DNA of 64,000 nucleotides from assembly GCF_001278945.1 (NCBI RefSeq), contig NZ_LGRV01000003.1, forward strand, positions 1,736,001 to 1,800,000. The letters run 5' to 3'. The position numbers were made by a program, and so were the translations under genes. The stretch comes from Lysinibacillus contaminans (GTDB taxonomy: Bacteria > Bacillota > Bacilli > Bacillales_A > Planococcaceae). This document shows, one piece after another, positions 8,515 to 17,099 of this stretch (positions are counted from its first letter, which is position 1; every line of letters begins with the position of its first letter). The notes beneath the pieces are model-generated. The model had not been told where the DNA came from, did no database searches, and worked only from the letters and a program-made list of their open reading frames with translations.

Positions 8515-8925
8515 TTAACCCTCAACAAGCCCATAGTATTTATAAAGTTTATCTTCTGATTCTACGAGTAAAATTGGTCCTCCAATTTCTTCTTTTTCTT
8601 TAACCGAAAAGACTTTTGCACCAACAGGCAATTTGTTCGACATTTCGTCTTCAAAGTTTGTATCAGTATCGTTTTTTGTTTTTATTTCTCCTACCTGCTC
8701 GTCTTTTGTTAATGTTGTTTCTTCAACCCAATCAATTCCAGTCTGATAAATCACTCCATTGAACTGAAATATATCGGCTTCAGGATCTAATTTTAAAATC
8801 TCTTCCGCATTAGGATTTTCAGGTGTATAAATCTCTACTTTACCTTTATCCGATGAATTAGAACATCCAACAGCAGTTAATAAAACGAAAATAACCAAAC
8901 CAAAAAATAATCTTGACACTTTCAC
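8515..8925 (-). CDS. Small lipoprotein of unknown function
   Basis: A 136-residue protein with a type II signal peptide: MKVSRLFFGLVIFVLL, then the lipobox TAVGC with the lipidated Cys at about residue 21. A charged mature domain contains NPNAEEILKLDPEADIFQFNGVIY. It would be anchored on the outer face of the membrane. The start is a GTG with an AAGGAGGG site 6 nt upstream. No enzymatic motif is seen. Small lipoproteins of this kind are common in Bacillales, with unknown roles. The IS110 element sits just upstream of its promoter region. Confidence 0.82.
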   Translation of the reverse strand: MKVSRLFFGLVIFVLLTAVGCSNSSDKGKVEIYTPENPNAEEILKLDPEADIFQFNGVIYQTGIDWVEETTLTKDEQVGEIKTKNDTDTNFEDEMSNKLPVGAKVFSVKEKEEIGGPILLVESEDKLYKYYGLVEG

Positions 8926-9002
8926 GTTATCCCTCCTTGGATTGTTAGACGGATAAAGGTTAATTAAGTTACCTATTTGTTCTGTTAAATGGCCCGATCG
9001 TA

Positions 9003-9190
9003 ATATGAGGTTAGCCAGATTTTTCTGGTTGACCTTTTTCTTTTAGGTCTTATTATAACGGTAGTCGGGGTAGAACGTCTGGCCCGTGGGACTTGATCCC
9101 GTCCGCAAAACTGTTCACCCCCTACTTGTATAAACATGTTTCGAGCTGGTTGGGACAAGGATCCCGTTTAACAAGCGAACCTATGACATT
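9003..9190 (+). ncRNA. Candidate bridge RNA of the IS110 element
   Basis: The non-coding left end folds into three parts. The first is a 5' hairpin (9008-9035, 11 bp with two wobble pairs, T4 loop). Loop A (9061-9125) has an outer stem GTAG/CTAC, GGGGT/ACCCC, AAC/GTT and an inner GGGA/TCCC helix. Loop B (9138-9180) has an outer GTT-t-CG/CG-AAC stem and a second GGGA/TCCC helix. Loop A carries TGGCCCG on its left strand, equal to the left flank. Its right strand GTCCGCAAAAC is complementary to the right flank GTTTTGTGG with one G-T wobble. Loop B carries AGCTGG(TT), equal to the end of the element at 10610-10615. This matches target- and donor-binding loops of the IS621-type bridge RNA. The right donor guide pairs less well. 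Expression is not shown. Confidence 0.65.
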
Positions 9191-9247
9191 ACAAGCAGCT
9201 TTAGGGGTTACCGACGAATTTAGTTTTCTTAAGGAGGAGATTTGATT

Positions 9248-10486
9248 ATGAATCCAGTCGTAGGTCTGGATGTTTCAAAAGGAGAAAGTCAGGTTCAAGC
9301 CTTTTTAGATAAAGGCAAACCATATCGTAAGAGCTTTAGTATTAAACATACTCTTGATGGTTTGGATGGTTTATTAGGATTTCTAAGGGATATAGAGAAA
9401 GTGGCTGATGGTAAGCAACCTTCGGTTATTTTAGAATCTACAGGTCAATATCATATGCCTATCATTCAATTTTTGGAGGAGCAACAATACGTCTATATTA
9501 TTGTAAACCCACTTATCTCTCATCGTGCTAGAAGTACAAATTTACGCAAAGTAAAGACCGATGCCATTGATGCCTATCATCTATGTGAACTATATTACAA
9601 GGAAGAGTTAGAACCATATAAAAAAAGAGGCATACAACTCTTAAATCTTCGTAATCTCACTAGACAACAAGAAACCGTATCAAGTACGGCTGCACAAACA
9701 AAGTTACAGCTACAATCAATATTAGATCAGGTATTTCCTGAATATAGAGGTGTCTTTGGGAATCTCTACTCAAAAATCTCGTTACAGATTCTATCAATCT
9801 TCCCAACCTCCAAAGAGGTTTTAAGTGTTAACGAATTAGATCTTACTAATAAAATTGCGGAATTATGTACAACCCGTTCAGAAAAATGGGCAAAAGAAAA
9901 AGCAATTAAATTGAGAGAAGCTGCATTACGTAATCCATTTCAAAACAACTTATACCAAAGCCATATCTTTAACCTAAGAATGTTTATTAACATTGTTCTT
10001 CAATATCAAGAGCATCTATCAAAGTTAGCAGCAGAAATAGATGCCCTCGCTAAAGAAATTGAAGAATATGAAATAATCCAGTCTATCCCTGGAGTTGGAG
10101 AAAAGATTGCGGCAACAATCATCTCCGAAATAGGAGAGATAGAGCGGTTTAATCATCCTAAAAAGCTAGTAGCATTCGCTGGGATAGATCCTAGCGTTTA
10201 CTCTTCTGGTAGGTTTACTGCTTCAATAAATCGCATAACCAAAAGAGGTTCTAGCAGGTTAAGACAAGCGTTGTTTATGGCTGTACAATGCGGTATAAGA
10301 GATGCACGTAAGCAAAAAACAAGTGATGAAATAATCCCTAGAAATAAGAAATTAAGAGAGTTCTACGATAAAAAACGCGAAGAAGGAAAACCTTTTAGAG
10401 TAGCAATAATTGCTTGTGCTAATAAGCTTTTACATTGGATTTATGCCCTACTTAAAAGGAAGATGACCTTCCAAAATACAGATTAA
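9248..10486 (+). CDS. IS110-family transposase (DEDD recombinase)
   Basis: A protein of 412 residues counted from the ATG at 9248, 8 nt after AAGGAGGAG; a TTG six bases earlier is too close to that site. The N-terminal RuvC-like DEDD domain shows GLDVSKGES, then VILESTGQYH, then KVKTDAIDAYHLCEL, giving the Asp, Glu, Asp, Asp ligands. The C-terminal Tnp20 domain shows IIQSIPGVGEKIAATIISEIG, then FAGIDPSVYSSGRF with the conserved catalytic Ser region, and KRGSSRLRQAL. Length and domain order are intact, so the element may be active. In this family the enzyme is directed by the element's own bridge RNA, which is the likely role of the region directly upstream. Confidence 0.95.
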   Translation: MNPVVGLDVSKGESQVQAFLDKGKPYRKSFSIKHTLDGLDGLLGFLRDIEKVADGKQPSVILESTGQYHMPIIQFLEEQQYVYIIVNPLISHRARSTNLRKVKTDAIDAYHLCELYYKEELEPYKKRGIQLLNLRNLTRQQETVSSTAAQTKLQLQSILDQVFPEYRGVFGNLYSKISLQILSIFPTSKEVLSVNELDLTNKIAELCTTRSEKWAKEKAIKLREAALRNPFQNNLYQSHIFNLRMFINIVLQYQEHLSKLAAEIDALAKEIEEYEIIQSIPGVGEKIAATIISEIGEIERFNHPKKLVAFAGIDPSVYSSGRFTASINRITKRGSSRLRQALFMAVQCGIRDARKQKTSDEIIPRNKKLREFYDKKREEGKPFRVAIIACANKLLHWIYALLKRKMTFQNTD

Positions 10487-10515
10487 AAAGAAATAACTAA
10501 TTACATTAAATAAAA

Positions 10516-10536
10516 CCTTCCAATTTTATAGGAAGG
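10516..10536. terminator. Hairpin in the right end of the IS110 element
   Basis: CCTTCC and GGAAGG arms around a 9-nt A/T loop, 30 bp after the transposase stop. It probably terminates the transposase mRNA. The following DNA to 10864 is A/T-rich and shows no gene. Confidence 0.65.
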
Positions 10537-10864
10537 CTTATTTGGTATACCCTTTTTTAGTATATCATGTAGGTTTTAATTTTTTTATTGAAAAATCTTG
10601 ACAACTATTAGCTGGTTTTGTGGTACAAAAAAATTTGCAATACTAGATTTTTGATCCGACCTTATTATAAAAAATCATACTTTTTTATTAATGATAGAAC
10701 TTTCTTTCAAAGCCAAAAAGGACTGTACATATTTGATGTGTATAATATCTCCAATCCTTTTATTTTCATATACTAAAGCATTATGACCCTAAGATAATAT
10801 CAATATAGGATTTTTAATCAAACTTTATTATAAATGATCAATCTTTTTTATAAAACTATAATAA

Positions 10865-12385
10865 TTACACTTGTTGTTCTCGTAGTACGTGCTTTAATAC
10901 TTTCCCAGACGGATTTCGGGGTAAGTCTTTTACGATTTCTACAATATGAGGCACCTTATATTTGGCTAATTTAGTTTTCGCAAAATCGATCACTTCTTGT
11001 TCTGTGATTGACCCCTCATCTACAAGTGCAATAATAGCTTTCGGGACTTCTCCATATACTTCATGCGGTATACCAATAACTGCTGCATCTAACACTTGAG
11101 GGATTTGATATAGTACATTTTCCACCTCTATTGGATAAATATTTTCGCCACCACGAATAATCATATCCTTTTTTCGATCGACGATATATAAATAACCATC
11201 GTCATCTAAACGCCCTAAATCCCCCGTATATAGCCAGCCATCTATGATTACTTTTTTCGTTTCTTCTTCATTCTTCAAATAACCCTTCATAATTTGAGGC
11301 CCTTTAATACAAATTTCCCCAACTTGATTTGAAGGTAATTCTTGACCCTCAATATCTACTATTTTTATCTGTGTCCGTGCTAACGCTTTACCGACTGAAC
11401 CTACCCGTTCTAAAGCTGCATCATCCGTTAATGAAGTGCCTCCTGGGGTACTTTCTGTCTGACCATAAAGGTTTTGAATTTCAATGTTTGGAAATGATTC
11501 TTTTAATTGTTTAATAACTTCATGTGGCATCGGCGCTGAGCCATACGCAAACTTTCTCACATGCTCGAATTGGTAATTAGCCATATCCTTTTTCCCTAAA
11601 AGGATAGAGTACATTGTTGGCACACCTGTAAAGATTGTAACTCTTTCTTTAGTGATGTTCTGTAATGTTCGATCTGGAGAGAACGCTTCGTCAATTACAA
11701 GCGCTGCACCACCACACATTGTCCCGACACCAATGACATGTAAACCTGCACAATGGAATAAAGGAATGGAGATATACACGCGATCTGTAGGTCGATATTG
11801 AAGGGCTTCACTCCAAATTTCTACTGCATTTACAATATTGGCATGTGATAACATAACTCCCTTAGGCCGTCCTGTCGTTCCTGATGTATATAAGATAGAA
11901 GCTGTATCTTGTGAATCAATTTCTATAGGCGTAAACGTATTTGGTCCATCGATGATTTCTCGAACCTGTTGACGATTCAATTTCAATTCAAAATCATAAT
12001 CAATTTGCTCAATCGTTTCACTTAATCTTTCATCATAGATCAAACCTTTAATTTCTGAATGATTAAAAATATAATCTAACTCAGGAGGTGCTAGTTTTGT
12101 ATTAATCGGTAGAATAGTAAGGCCAGCTAATTGCACACCATAATATACGGTCATAAAAAGATCGGAATTTAATAACATTAAACCGATGACATCACCTTTT
12201 TTATAGCCTTTTTGCTGAAAGTACCCTGCAATTTTTTGGACATTTGTATACAAGGAATCATAGCTTGTTTCAATACCTTCAAAAACAAGTGCCGTTGCTT
12301 GTGGTGTCTGCACTGCATGATTTTTCAAAATATCCGTAACCAAATTCGAGCGACTTGTTATACTAACAGTGTTATCTTTTAACAT
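10865..12385 (-). CDS. Class I adenylate-forming acyl-CoA synthetase
   Basis: A protein of 506 residues counted from the ATG at 12383-12385, which has AGGAGGGG 7 nt upstream; a longer in-frame extension begins inside the promoter region and lacks a site. ATP-binding signature YTSGTTGRPKGVML lies at residues 166-179. The later QNLYGQTEST, the hinge Asp in YTGDLGRLDDDGYLYIVDRKKD and the C-terminal catalytic Lys in RNPSGKVLKHVL are all present. It would activate a carboxylic acid with ATP and join it to CoA. Fatty acyl-CoA and o-succinylbenzoyl-CoA ligases share these motifs, so the substrate is open, but a medium- or long-chain fatty acid is most likely. It is a single-gene unit. Confidence 0.9.
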   Translation of the reverse strand: MLKDNTVSITSRSNLVTDILKNHAVQTPQATALVFEGIETSYDSLYTNVQKIAGYFQQKGYKKGDVIGLMLLNSDLFMTVYYGVQLAGLTILPINTKLAPPELDYIFNHSEIKGLIYDERLSETIEQIDYDFELKLNRQQVREIIDGPNTFTPIEIDSQDTASILYTSGTTGRPKGVMLSHANIVNAVEIWSEALQYRPTDRVYISIPLFHCAGLHVIGVGTMCGGAALVIDEAFSPDRTLQNITKERVTIFTGVPTMYSILLGKKDMANYQFEHVRKFAYGSAPMPHEVIKQLKESFPNIEIQNLYGQTESTPGGTSLTDDAALERVGSVGKALARTQIKIVDIEGQELPSNQVGEICIKGPQIMKGYLKNEEETKKVIIDGWLYTGDLGRLDDDGYLYIVDRKKDMIIRGGENIYPIEVENVLYQIPQVLDAAVIGIPHEVYGEVPKAIIALVDEGSITEQEVIDFAKTKLAKYKVPHIVEIVKDLPRNPSGKVLKHVLREQQV

Positions 12386-12689
12386 CCGTACCCCTCCTAG
12401 TAAAAAATACCAACAAATTAAAATTAACACATAAAATAGAGAATAGTAAACACTATGTAGAAATATTTAGATTTTTCCTGAAAAAGCAATTCATCATCTA
12501 AATTCCTCTGAGTGATTTCATATGTGTTAATTAAACAATTTTAACCATTGCTATTAAAGAGGGATTTTCTTTAATGAAATAAAGCATACAAGCAATGTTC
12601 TTAATGATTTGAAAACTTATGCAAAAGTTAACTATCGAAATGAAATAAATTATGTACTAGAGCAAGCAGTTTCTGAGGGGAAAATTAAT

Positions 12690-12726
12690 AAAAAGGCATC
12701 AAGAATAATCTTCTCGATGCCTTTTT
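12690..12726. terminator. Bidirectional terminator
   Basis: AAAAAGGCATC and GATGCCTTTTT arms with a 15-nt spacer. It is a strong hairpin with U-tracts for both strands. It lies beyond the 3' end of the azoreductase operon. Confidence 0.8.
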
Positions 12727-12737
12727 GTCGACACTCT

Positions 12738-12774
12738 GAGCAGTACCACCACTATAACTTTGATGGTACTGCTC
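12738..12774. terminator. Long hairpin after the azoreductase gene
   Basis: An 11-bp perfect stem, GAGCAGTACCA paired with TGGTACTGCTC, 26 bp past the azoreductase stop. It has no U-tract, so it more likely protects the mRNA 3' end, with termination at the next hairpin. Confidence 0.55.
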
Positions 12775-12799
12775 TATTGAGTGACAAGTGTTTTGCTAA

Positions 12800-13426
12800 T
12801 TAGAACGTACTTGCTAACTTAATAGCTTTTTCAAGCCCTGCAGCAATAATTTCTTCTGCTTTATCTGGGAATTGGTTGTGACCTTCAATCACTACTTTCT
12901 CAATATCTTTTATACCGAAAAAGCCCATCATATTTGCTACATATTTAACGGCCATTTCCATTTCAGATGCTGGTCCCGTAGAATATACACCGCCACTTGC
13001 ATTTAGTAATGCAATTTTCTTATTTCCTAGAAGACCTACTGGACCCTCTGGCGTATATTTAAATGTTTTGCCCGCACGATTTAAGTAATCAATATATGTG
13101 TGTAGGACAGCTGGGATTGTTAAATTCCATAATGGGAAACCAAAAACAACTTTATCAGCTGCAAGGAATTGATCTAGATATTTATCAGCAACAGCTACTG
13201 CTTTTGCTTCCTCTTCTGTTAAATCAAGTTCTCTACTAGCTTTAAATGTACCGTTAATCATATCTACGCCTACATAAGGCAATTCTTCATTATACAAATC
13301 CAACTCTACTATTTTATCAGTTGGATGTGATTCTTTATAGCTCGCTAAAAAAGCATCATATAGTTTCACACTCACTGATTGTTCTGCTGGACGATTGTTT
13401 GCTTTTACAAATAAAACTGTTGTCAT
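12800..13426 (-). CDS. azoR: FMN-dependent NADH:azoreductase / quinone reductase (AzoR family)
   Basis: A 208-residue flavodoxin-like enzyme. The N-terminal strand-loop TTVLFVKANNRPAEQSVSVKLYDAF binds the FMN phosphate. FGFPLWNLTIPAVLHTYIDYLNRAGKTFKYTPEG is the family core. ALLNASGGVYSTGP is the second flavin loop. It reduces azo compounds and quinones by two-electron transfer with NADH. The ATG follows AGGAGGAAAAAAG. It is the last gene of a three-gene unit with two paralogous proteins, transcribed divergently from a MarR regulator. That is the typical setting of quinone- or azo-inducible reductases in Bacillales. Confidence 0.92.
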   Translation of the reverse strand: MTTVLFVKANNRPAEQSVSVKLYDAFLASYKESHPTDKIVELDLYNEELPYVGVDMINGTFKASRELDLTEEEAKAVAVADKYLDQFLAADKVVFGFPLWNLTIPAVLHTYIDYLNRAGKTFKYTPEGPVGLLGNKKIALLNASGGVYSTGPASEMEMAVKYVANMMGFFGIKDIEKVVIEGHNQFPDKAEEIIAAGLEKAIKLASTF

Positions 13427-13483
13427 TCTTTTTTCCTCCTGTTGTTAACTCTTATGTTGTGTTATTTTGATTTCTTATTATGT

Positions 13484-14068
13484 TTACAATTTCTTTTTAA
13501 AACTATACTCCATATCACCATCCATGGCTGCAGGTGTATCACCGGTTTTTCTAAAATCATGTGTATGAATTTCTTCAAACGGACCAAAATTTACTTGCTT
13601 ATAAATTTCATAACAAGGGAATCCGTCATGTGTACCGTGAATATCGCCAGTACCATCTTTTTTGACATGTACAGTTAATAGATAATCAGCGGGAGGTGCA
13701 TATACGTTTAGTGGGTTGCTCGCACTAGCACTCATTTGGAACGTGACGTCATCCTCTCCCCATACAATATCTGTACACAAAATCCGTTCCGTACTAGCTT
13801 GTCCTGTTCTTTTAGTAACAGACCCATCTGGAGTTGTGATTCTTTCTGTTGTTATGCCGGTATTCGCATATGTGAAAATTTCTTTTTTATAAAAATCTAC
13901 AACGACTTCTTGTTCAATTCTAGAACGCATAGTGTTGACAGCAAATGGTGTAAATTCACGTGAGTCACCTTCGAATTCGATTATGTTTCCTGTTTGAGTA
14001 TCTTTCTTCGGTTCAGTCCATGCCATTGGAATAAATGCACTTGCTCTAAATTTAACGATAGTATTCAT
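13484..14068 (-). CDS. Conserved protein, DUF3238-like (copy 2)
   Basis: A protein of 194 residues counted from the ATG at 14066-14068 behind GAGGTG; a longer upstream extension lacks a site. It is clearly paralogous to the next gene upstream. Both share RASAFIPMAW / RGSVFAPYAW, REFTP-AVNTMRSR-EQEV, STE-I-CT--VWG, SA-A-NPLN and GTHDGFPCYE-YKQ-FGPFE. The repeated beta-strand pattern and lack of a signal peptide suggest a soluble cytoplasmic protein. I associate this with the uncharacterised DUF3238 family, from memory. Its operon with azoreductase suggests a role in the same stress response. Confidence 0.78.
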   Translation of the reverse strand: MNTIVKFRASAFIPMAWTEPKKDTQTGNIIEFEGDSREFTPFAVNTMRSRIEQEVVVDFYKKEIFTYANTGITTERITTPDGSVTKRTGQASTERILCTDIVWGEDDVTFQMSASASNPLNVYAPPADYLLTVHVKKDGTGDIHGTHDGFPCYEIYKQVNFGPFEEIHTHDFRKTGDTPAAMDGDMEYSFKKKL

Positions 14069-14209
14069 GAGATACACCTCTATAATTTTCAATATTTTCT
14101 TGGATAATCATATTGATCCATTTAGCAAAACAGATTGCAATTTCTTTTGTATAAATAAAGCTTTACTTTTAATATTTTCTGCTTGTAAACTGCTACTTAG
14201 TATATATAT

Positions 14210-14794
14210 CTAGATTGTCGTTTTAAAACTGTATTCCATTTCCCCAGCTAGTGCTGCTGGAGTGTCATTAGTTTTTCTGAAATCATGTGTATATATTAAT
14301 TCAAATGGACCAAAATCTGTTTGTTTATAAAATTCATAGCATGGGAACCCATCATGTGTACCTTTGATTTGTGCAACACCACTCTTGTTAACATGTATAG
14401 TTAACAAATAATCAGCCGCAGGTGCTGCTGCATTTAAAGGATTGTTTGCACTTGCACTCATTTCAAAAGTAACTTCATCTGTGCCCCACACAACATTGGT
14501 ACATACTATATTTTCCGTACTTGTTTTCCCTTTTTTATAATCAATAGAACCATCTGGATTTGTAACTTTTACAGTTACGATACAAGCACTTTCAAATGTG
14601 AAAATTTCCTTTTTATAAAAATCAATAATCACTTCTTGCTCTAATCTTGAGCGCATTGTGTTTACAGCATATGGTGTAAATTCTCGTGCATCACCTGTAT
14701 ATTCAAAAAGCTTTCCTGTTGTAGGATCTTTAATAGGTTCCAACCAAGCATACGGTGCAAATACGCTACCTCTAATTTTGACGATGTTAACCAT
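14210..14794 (-). CDS. Conserved protein, DUF3238-like (copy 1)
   Basis: A 194-residue protein starting at the ATG behind TTTGGAGG with 7 nt spacing. It is the first gene of the unit with its paralog and the azoreductase. A 141-bp gap separates the two paralogs. The conserved core is the same as in copy 2, with residues near the C-terminus (THDFRKT-DTPAA) almost invariant. The promoter lies in the 150-bp divergent region with two palindromes, so the MarR protein probably represses it. No catalytic motif can be named. Confidence 0.8.
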   Translation of the reverse strand: MVNIVKIRGSVFAPYAWLEPIKDPTTGKLFEYTGDAREFTPYAVNTMRSRLEQEVIIDFYKKEIFTFESACIVTVKVTNPDGSIDYKKGKTSTENIVCTNVVWGTDEVTFEMSASANNPLNAAAPAADYLLTIHVNKSGVAQIKGTHDGFPCYEFYKQTDFGPFELIYTHDFRKTNDTPAALAGEMEYSFKTTI

Positions 14795-14853
14795 GTGAAA
14801 CCTCCAAAATTTATTAAATTTGTTACGGTGAAGCCGATTTCTTTCAAACTCAA

Positions 14854-14880
14854 AATATAGTCAACTTGATTGACTATATT
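14854..14880. promoter_or_regulatory. MarR operator 1 (27-bp perfect dyad)
   Basis: Perfect 11-bp arms AATATAGTCAA and TTGACTATATT around CTTGA. It is placed between the divergent start codons, 60 bp before the DUF3238-like gene. Confidence 0.75.
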
Positions 14881-14908
14881 TCGTATAGTAGAATAACATT
14901 CGAATAAA

Positions 14909-14923
14909 GTCAACCAAGTTGAC
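14909..14923. promoter_or_regulatory. MarR operator 2
   Basis: GTCAAC and GTTGAC arms around CAA, sharing GTCAA/TTGAC with operator 1. The centres of the two dyads are 49 bp apart, about five helical turns. It lies 22 bp before the MarR start codon, where binding would block its own transcription. Confidence 0.75.
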
Positions 14924-14945
14924 CTTATTTAAGGAGGCTTTATGT

Positions 14946-15419
14946 ATGAATCATAGTGTATTTAATGAATTAGATCTTACATCACTTTTATCATTATCCT
15001 TTAGTGCATCAATTAATGAACTACATGTCAGATTGAGTGAATTGGGATTTGGAGATATTAGACCTGTCCATGGTTTTATGTTTAAATGCATGACTCCAAA
15101 TGGAGCAACAGGTATAGAAATAGCTGAATACTTAGGAATTACAAAGCAAGCTGTAAGTAAAATGGTGGATTATCTTGAGAAAAGTGGTTATGTGATGAAA
15201 CAAGCTCACCCCACTGATAAAAGAGGAAAAATTATTGTTTTGACTGAACGAGGTTGGTTAGTAGTGAAAGCAAAGGAGGAGATCCTAACTGAGATGGAAC
15301 AACGCTTGATTGAAAACATAGGTGCTGAACGACTGCACATGCTCAAAGAAGATTTAAAAAAATTAGTTTATGAAACAAATGAAGGAAAATTACCATCGAT
15401 GTTCAAACCCATTTGGTAA
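14946..15419 (+). CDS. MarR family transcriptional regulator
   Basis: A protein of 157 residues counted from the ATG at 14946, with AAGGAGGC 7 nt upstream. The winged helix is visible as GATGIEIAEYLGITKQAVSKMVDYLEKSGYVMKQAHPTDKRGKIIVLTERG, including the wing Asp-Lys-Arg. The helices at each end form the dimer interface. Cys34 in MFKCMT is the only cysteine and could be a redox or electrophile sensor, as in other MarR repressors of quinone reductases; this is inference. It is transcribed away from the paralog-azoreductase unit across a region with two matching dyads. Confidence 0.9.
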   Translation: MNHSVFNELDLTSLLSLSFSASINELHVRLSELGFGDIRPVHGFMFKCMTPNGATGIEIAEYLGITKQAVSKMVDYLEKSGYVMKQAHPTDKRGKIIVLTERGWLVVKAKEEILTEMEQRLIENIGAERLHMLKEDLKKLVYETNEGKLPSMFKPIW

Positions 15420-15660
15420 CAATAGATCTTATAAAGTGAATTTGAATCTGAACACTTTAAAAGCACAACAAATCACATTTCCAAACGTGGCTCAACTAGG
15501 ATTCGTCACATGCTTTACACAGCCGTTCGCTGTTCGATTCGAGATAGTCGTATAAAGTAGCCATTATAACTTGTGTTAATAAGCTTTCACACTGAATTTA
15601 TGCACTATTAAAAACAAAAAAAACGTTCCAAGAAACTATTTAGCAACAGCATTTTCAAAC

Positions 15661-15705
15661 AACACAAAAAACCTTCCGCACTGAATGAGGAAGGTTTCTT
15701 GTGTT
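15661..15705. terminator. Long bidirectional terminator
   Basis: AACACAA-n-AAACCTTCC pairs with GGAAGGTTT-n-TTGTGTT around an 11-nt loop. It lies in the 418-bp space between the MarR gene and the convergent anti-sigma-like gene. Apart from this hairpin I see nothing in 15420-15837. Confidence 0.8.
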
Positions 15706-15837
15706 GTGCATTTTAGTATAACATTCTATTAGCTGATTAGTTGAATAGGAACAATCTTTTAGAAAACACCCATCGTGTTTTCAATCTTTCATGATAGTAC
15801 TAAGCTAGTAAAACATTTGTACCATTAGAACCTTCTT

Positions 15838-16971
15838 TTAATTGACCTGGTCAATAATTTCTTTGATTTTTTCTGCAGATGAAATTGTGTAAATTGTATG
15901 CGTTTCATTAGCATTCATAATCGCTGCTGTATCATCTTCATTGAACCATAAGAAATAGAGGTCGTTTTCCAATTGGATGCGGTATTGTGGATCTACTATG
16001 TTCGCGATTCCAATGAGCTTCACAGCATCCTTAAATAGTTCTTTCAACAGTGCCAGTTCATCAGGGTTCGTGATTGTCAGGAATGGGCTTGGCTTCCCTT
16101 TTGATAAATCAGTTGTTTCTTTTTTATCAGTTAGTAAGTACGCCTTCAGGACTTCCTCATTCTCCCCCGTAAGCTCTCCATAACCATCATCTCCTATAAC
16201 CTCAACCTTGCCATTTTCTAGCCAAAAATAATAATTCAATAAATATTCTGGTTGATTTTCATCATAGTCGATTAATAATGTCATCTGAGCATCTGGTTCT
16301 GTTAGTTGTTCCTTCTTTACGCCAACTTGCCACTCTACTTGCCCAAATATCCTTTGAAATGCTAATTTATCCGCTGCTTTAAAACTTCGTTCCTCATCTC
16401 GGATTATTGCACCGTCTAAAAAACGCAAATCCTTCTTTTTATCTGACTTGTCAAATACCTTAGCAATTTGCTTCTTCACCTTTACTTCGCTATTTTTCAC
16501 AATCTGACCGGCCATTTCATCTGCAGTGACAACGGTTAAGGGCTCATTTCGTACAACGATTTTCTGTACATCATCGATTACCTCATTACCCACCACATTA
16601 TAATAACCTGATGTCAATTTTGTTTGAACGTACGTGCCATCAGTTAAATAATAATCGGCAATCATTTGTAGTTCCGTTACAATTTGCTCCCCATTTTTCG
16701 TAATTTTCATTAGCGAGTTACCGTACAAATACCCATCATCTGTTTGTGTCATAAATGACTCAACTTCAGTCGTCGAGTCCAAGGCAACGTTTTGGGGCGA
16801 GTCCTCTGTAAGGGCAAATACACCGATGCAAGTAAGAATTAACACAAAGCTGAGTAAAACGGCTCGACATTTCCAAGGATTCGGCTTTCTCTTACTTTTT
16901 AATATCTGCTCCTTAAGCTCACGGTTATACGGTTCTCGTTGCTCAAGTTCTTTCTCCAATTGCTTCTTCAT
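15838..16971 (-). CDS. Anti-sigma-factor-like membrane protein
   Basis: A 377-residue bitopic protein. Residues 1-34 are charged and cytoplasmic (KKQLEKELEQREPYNRELKEQILK). Residues 35-54 form one membrane helix (CRAVLLSFVLILTCIGVFAL). The rest, about 320 residues, is extracytoplasmic and rich in beta and acidic segments. This is the layout of ECF anti-sigma factors. The start codon overlaps the stop of a truncated sigma-factor gene as ATGA, the standard translational coupling of sigma/anti-sigma pairs. Because that partner is reduced to its last 43 codons, this gene is probably an orphan and may be poorly expressed. There is no zinc-binding HxxxCxxC motif. Confidence 0.72.
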   Translation of the reverse strand: MKKQLEKELEQREPYNRELKEQILKSKRKPNPWKCRAVLLSFVLILTCIGVFALTEDSPQNVALDSTTEVESFMTQTDDGYLYGNSLMKITKNGEQIVTELQMIADYYLTDGTYVQTKLTSGYYNVVGNEVIDDVQKIVVRNEPLTVVTADEMAGQIVKNSEVKVKKQIAKVFDKSDKKKDLRFLDGAIIRDEERSFKAADKLAFQRIFGQVEWQVGVKKEQLTEPDAQMTLLIDYDENQPEYLLNYYFWLENGKVEVIGDDGYGELTGENEEVLKAYLLTDKKETTDLSKGKPSPFLTITNPDELALLKELFKDAVKLIGIANIVDPQYRIQLENDLYFLWFNEDDTAAIMNANETHTIYTISSAEKIKEIIDQVN

Positions 16972-17099
16972 ACAAATCCCCCCTCTCCTCCAACGAATTC
17001 CTTACCTATTTGCTCCTTCGCGCGCTTTAATCGTGTATGTACGATGTTCTCAGAGGATTGTAAAATAACCGAAATCTCTCTCCCTTTTGACTCATTGAA
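16968..17099 (-). pseudogene. C-terminal remnant of an ECF sigma factor
   Basis: 43 codons from an in-frame TAA to a TGA overlapping the next start codon. The translation, with SKGREISVILQSSENIVHTR followed by LKRAKEQIGKEF, is sigma region 4.2 with its helix-turn-helix. Regions 2 and 4.1, about 120 residues, are absent. The junction lies at about 17100; the DNA beyond it is unrelated. Confidence 0.8.

Larger units (their letters stand above)
8997..10615 (+). mobile_element. Complete IS110-family insertion sequence, about 1.62 kb
   Basis: The element is delimited by its own predicted guide RNA. Left flank TGGCCCG (8990-8996) and right flank TTTTGTGG (10616-10623) together rebuild the target read from the first RNA loop. 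There are no long terminal inverted repeats and no target duplication, as expected for IS110. The element contains a 250-bp non-coding left end, one DEDD-type transposase gene and a 129-bp right end. Boundaries are good to about 2 bp, because the shared core dinucleotide is not identical on the two sides. The undisturbed site would have been a rho-independent terminator (CCTATTT...AAATGG followed by CCCGTTTT). Confidence 0.75.

Noticed and set aside
8983-8996. TGTTAAA next to TGGCCCG as the true left end of the IS110 element
   Set aside because: TGTTAAA matches the complement of the loop B right strand, but placing the end there would put the left target match inside the element. The flank-guide agreement on both sides is better with the end after 8996.
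12609-12803. Plus-strand frame of 64 codons downstream of the acyl-CoA ligase promoter
   Set aside because: It runs through two terminator hairpins and has no ribosome site.
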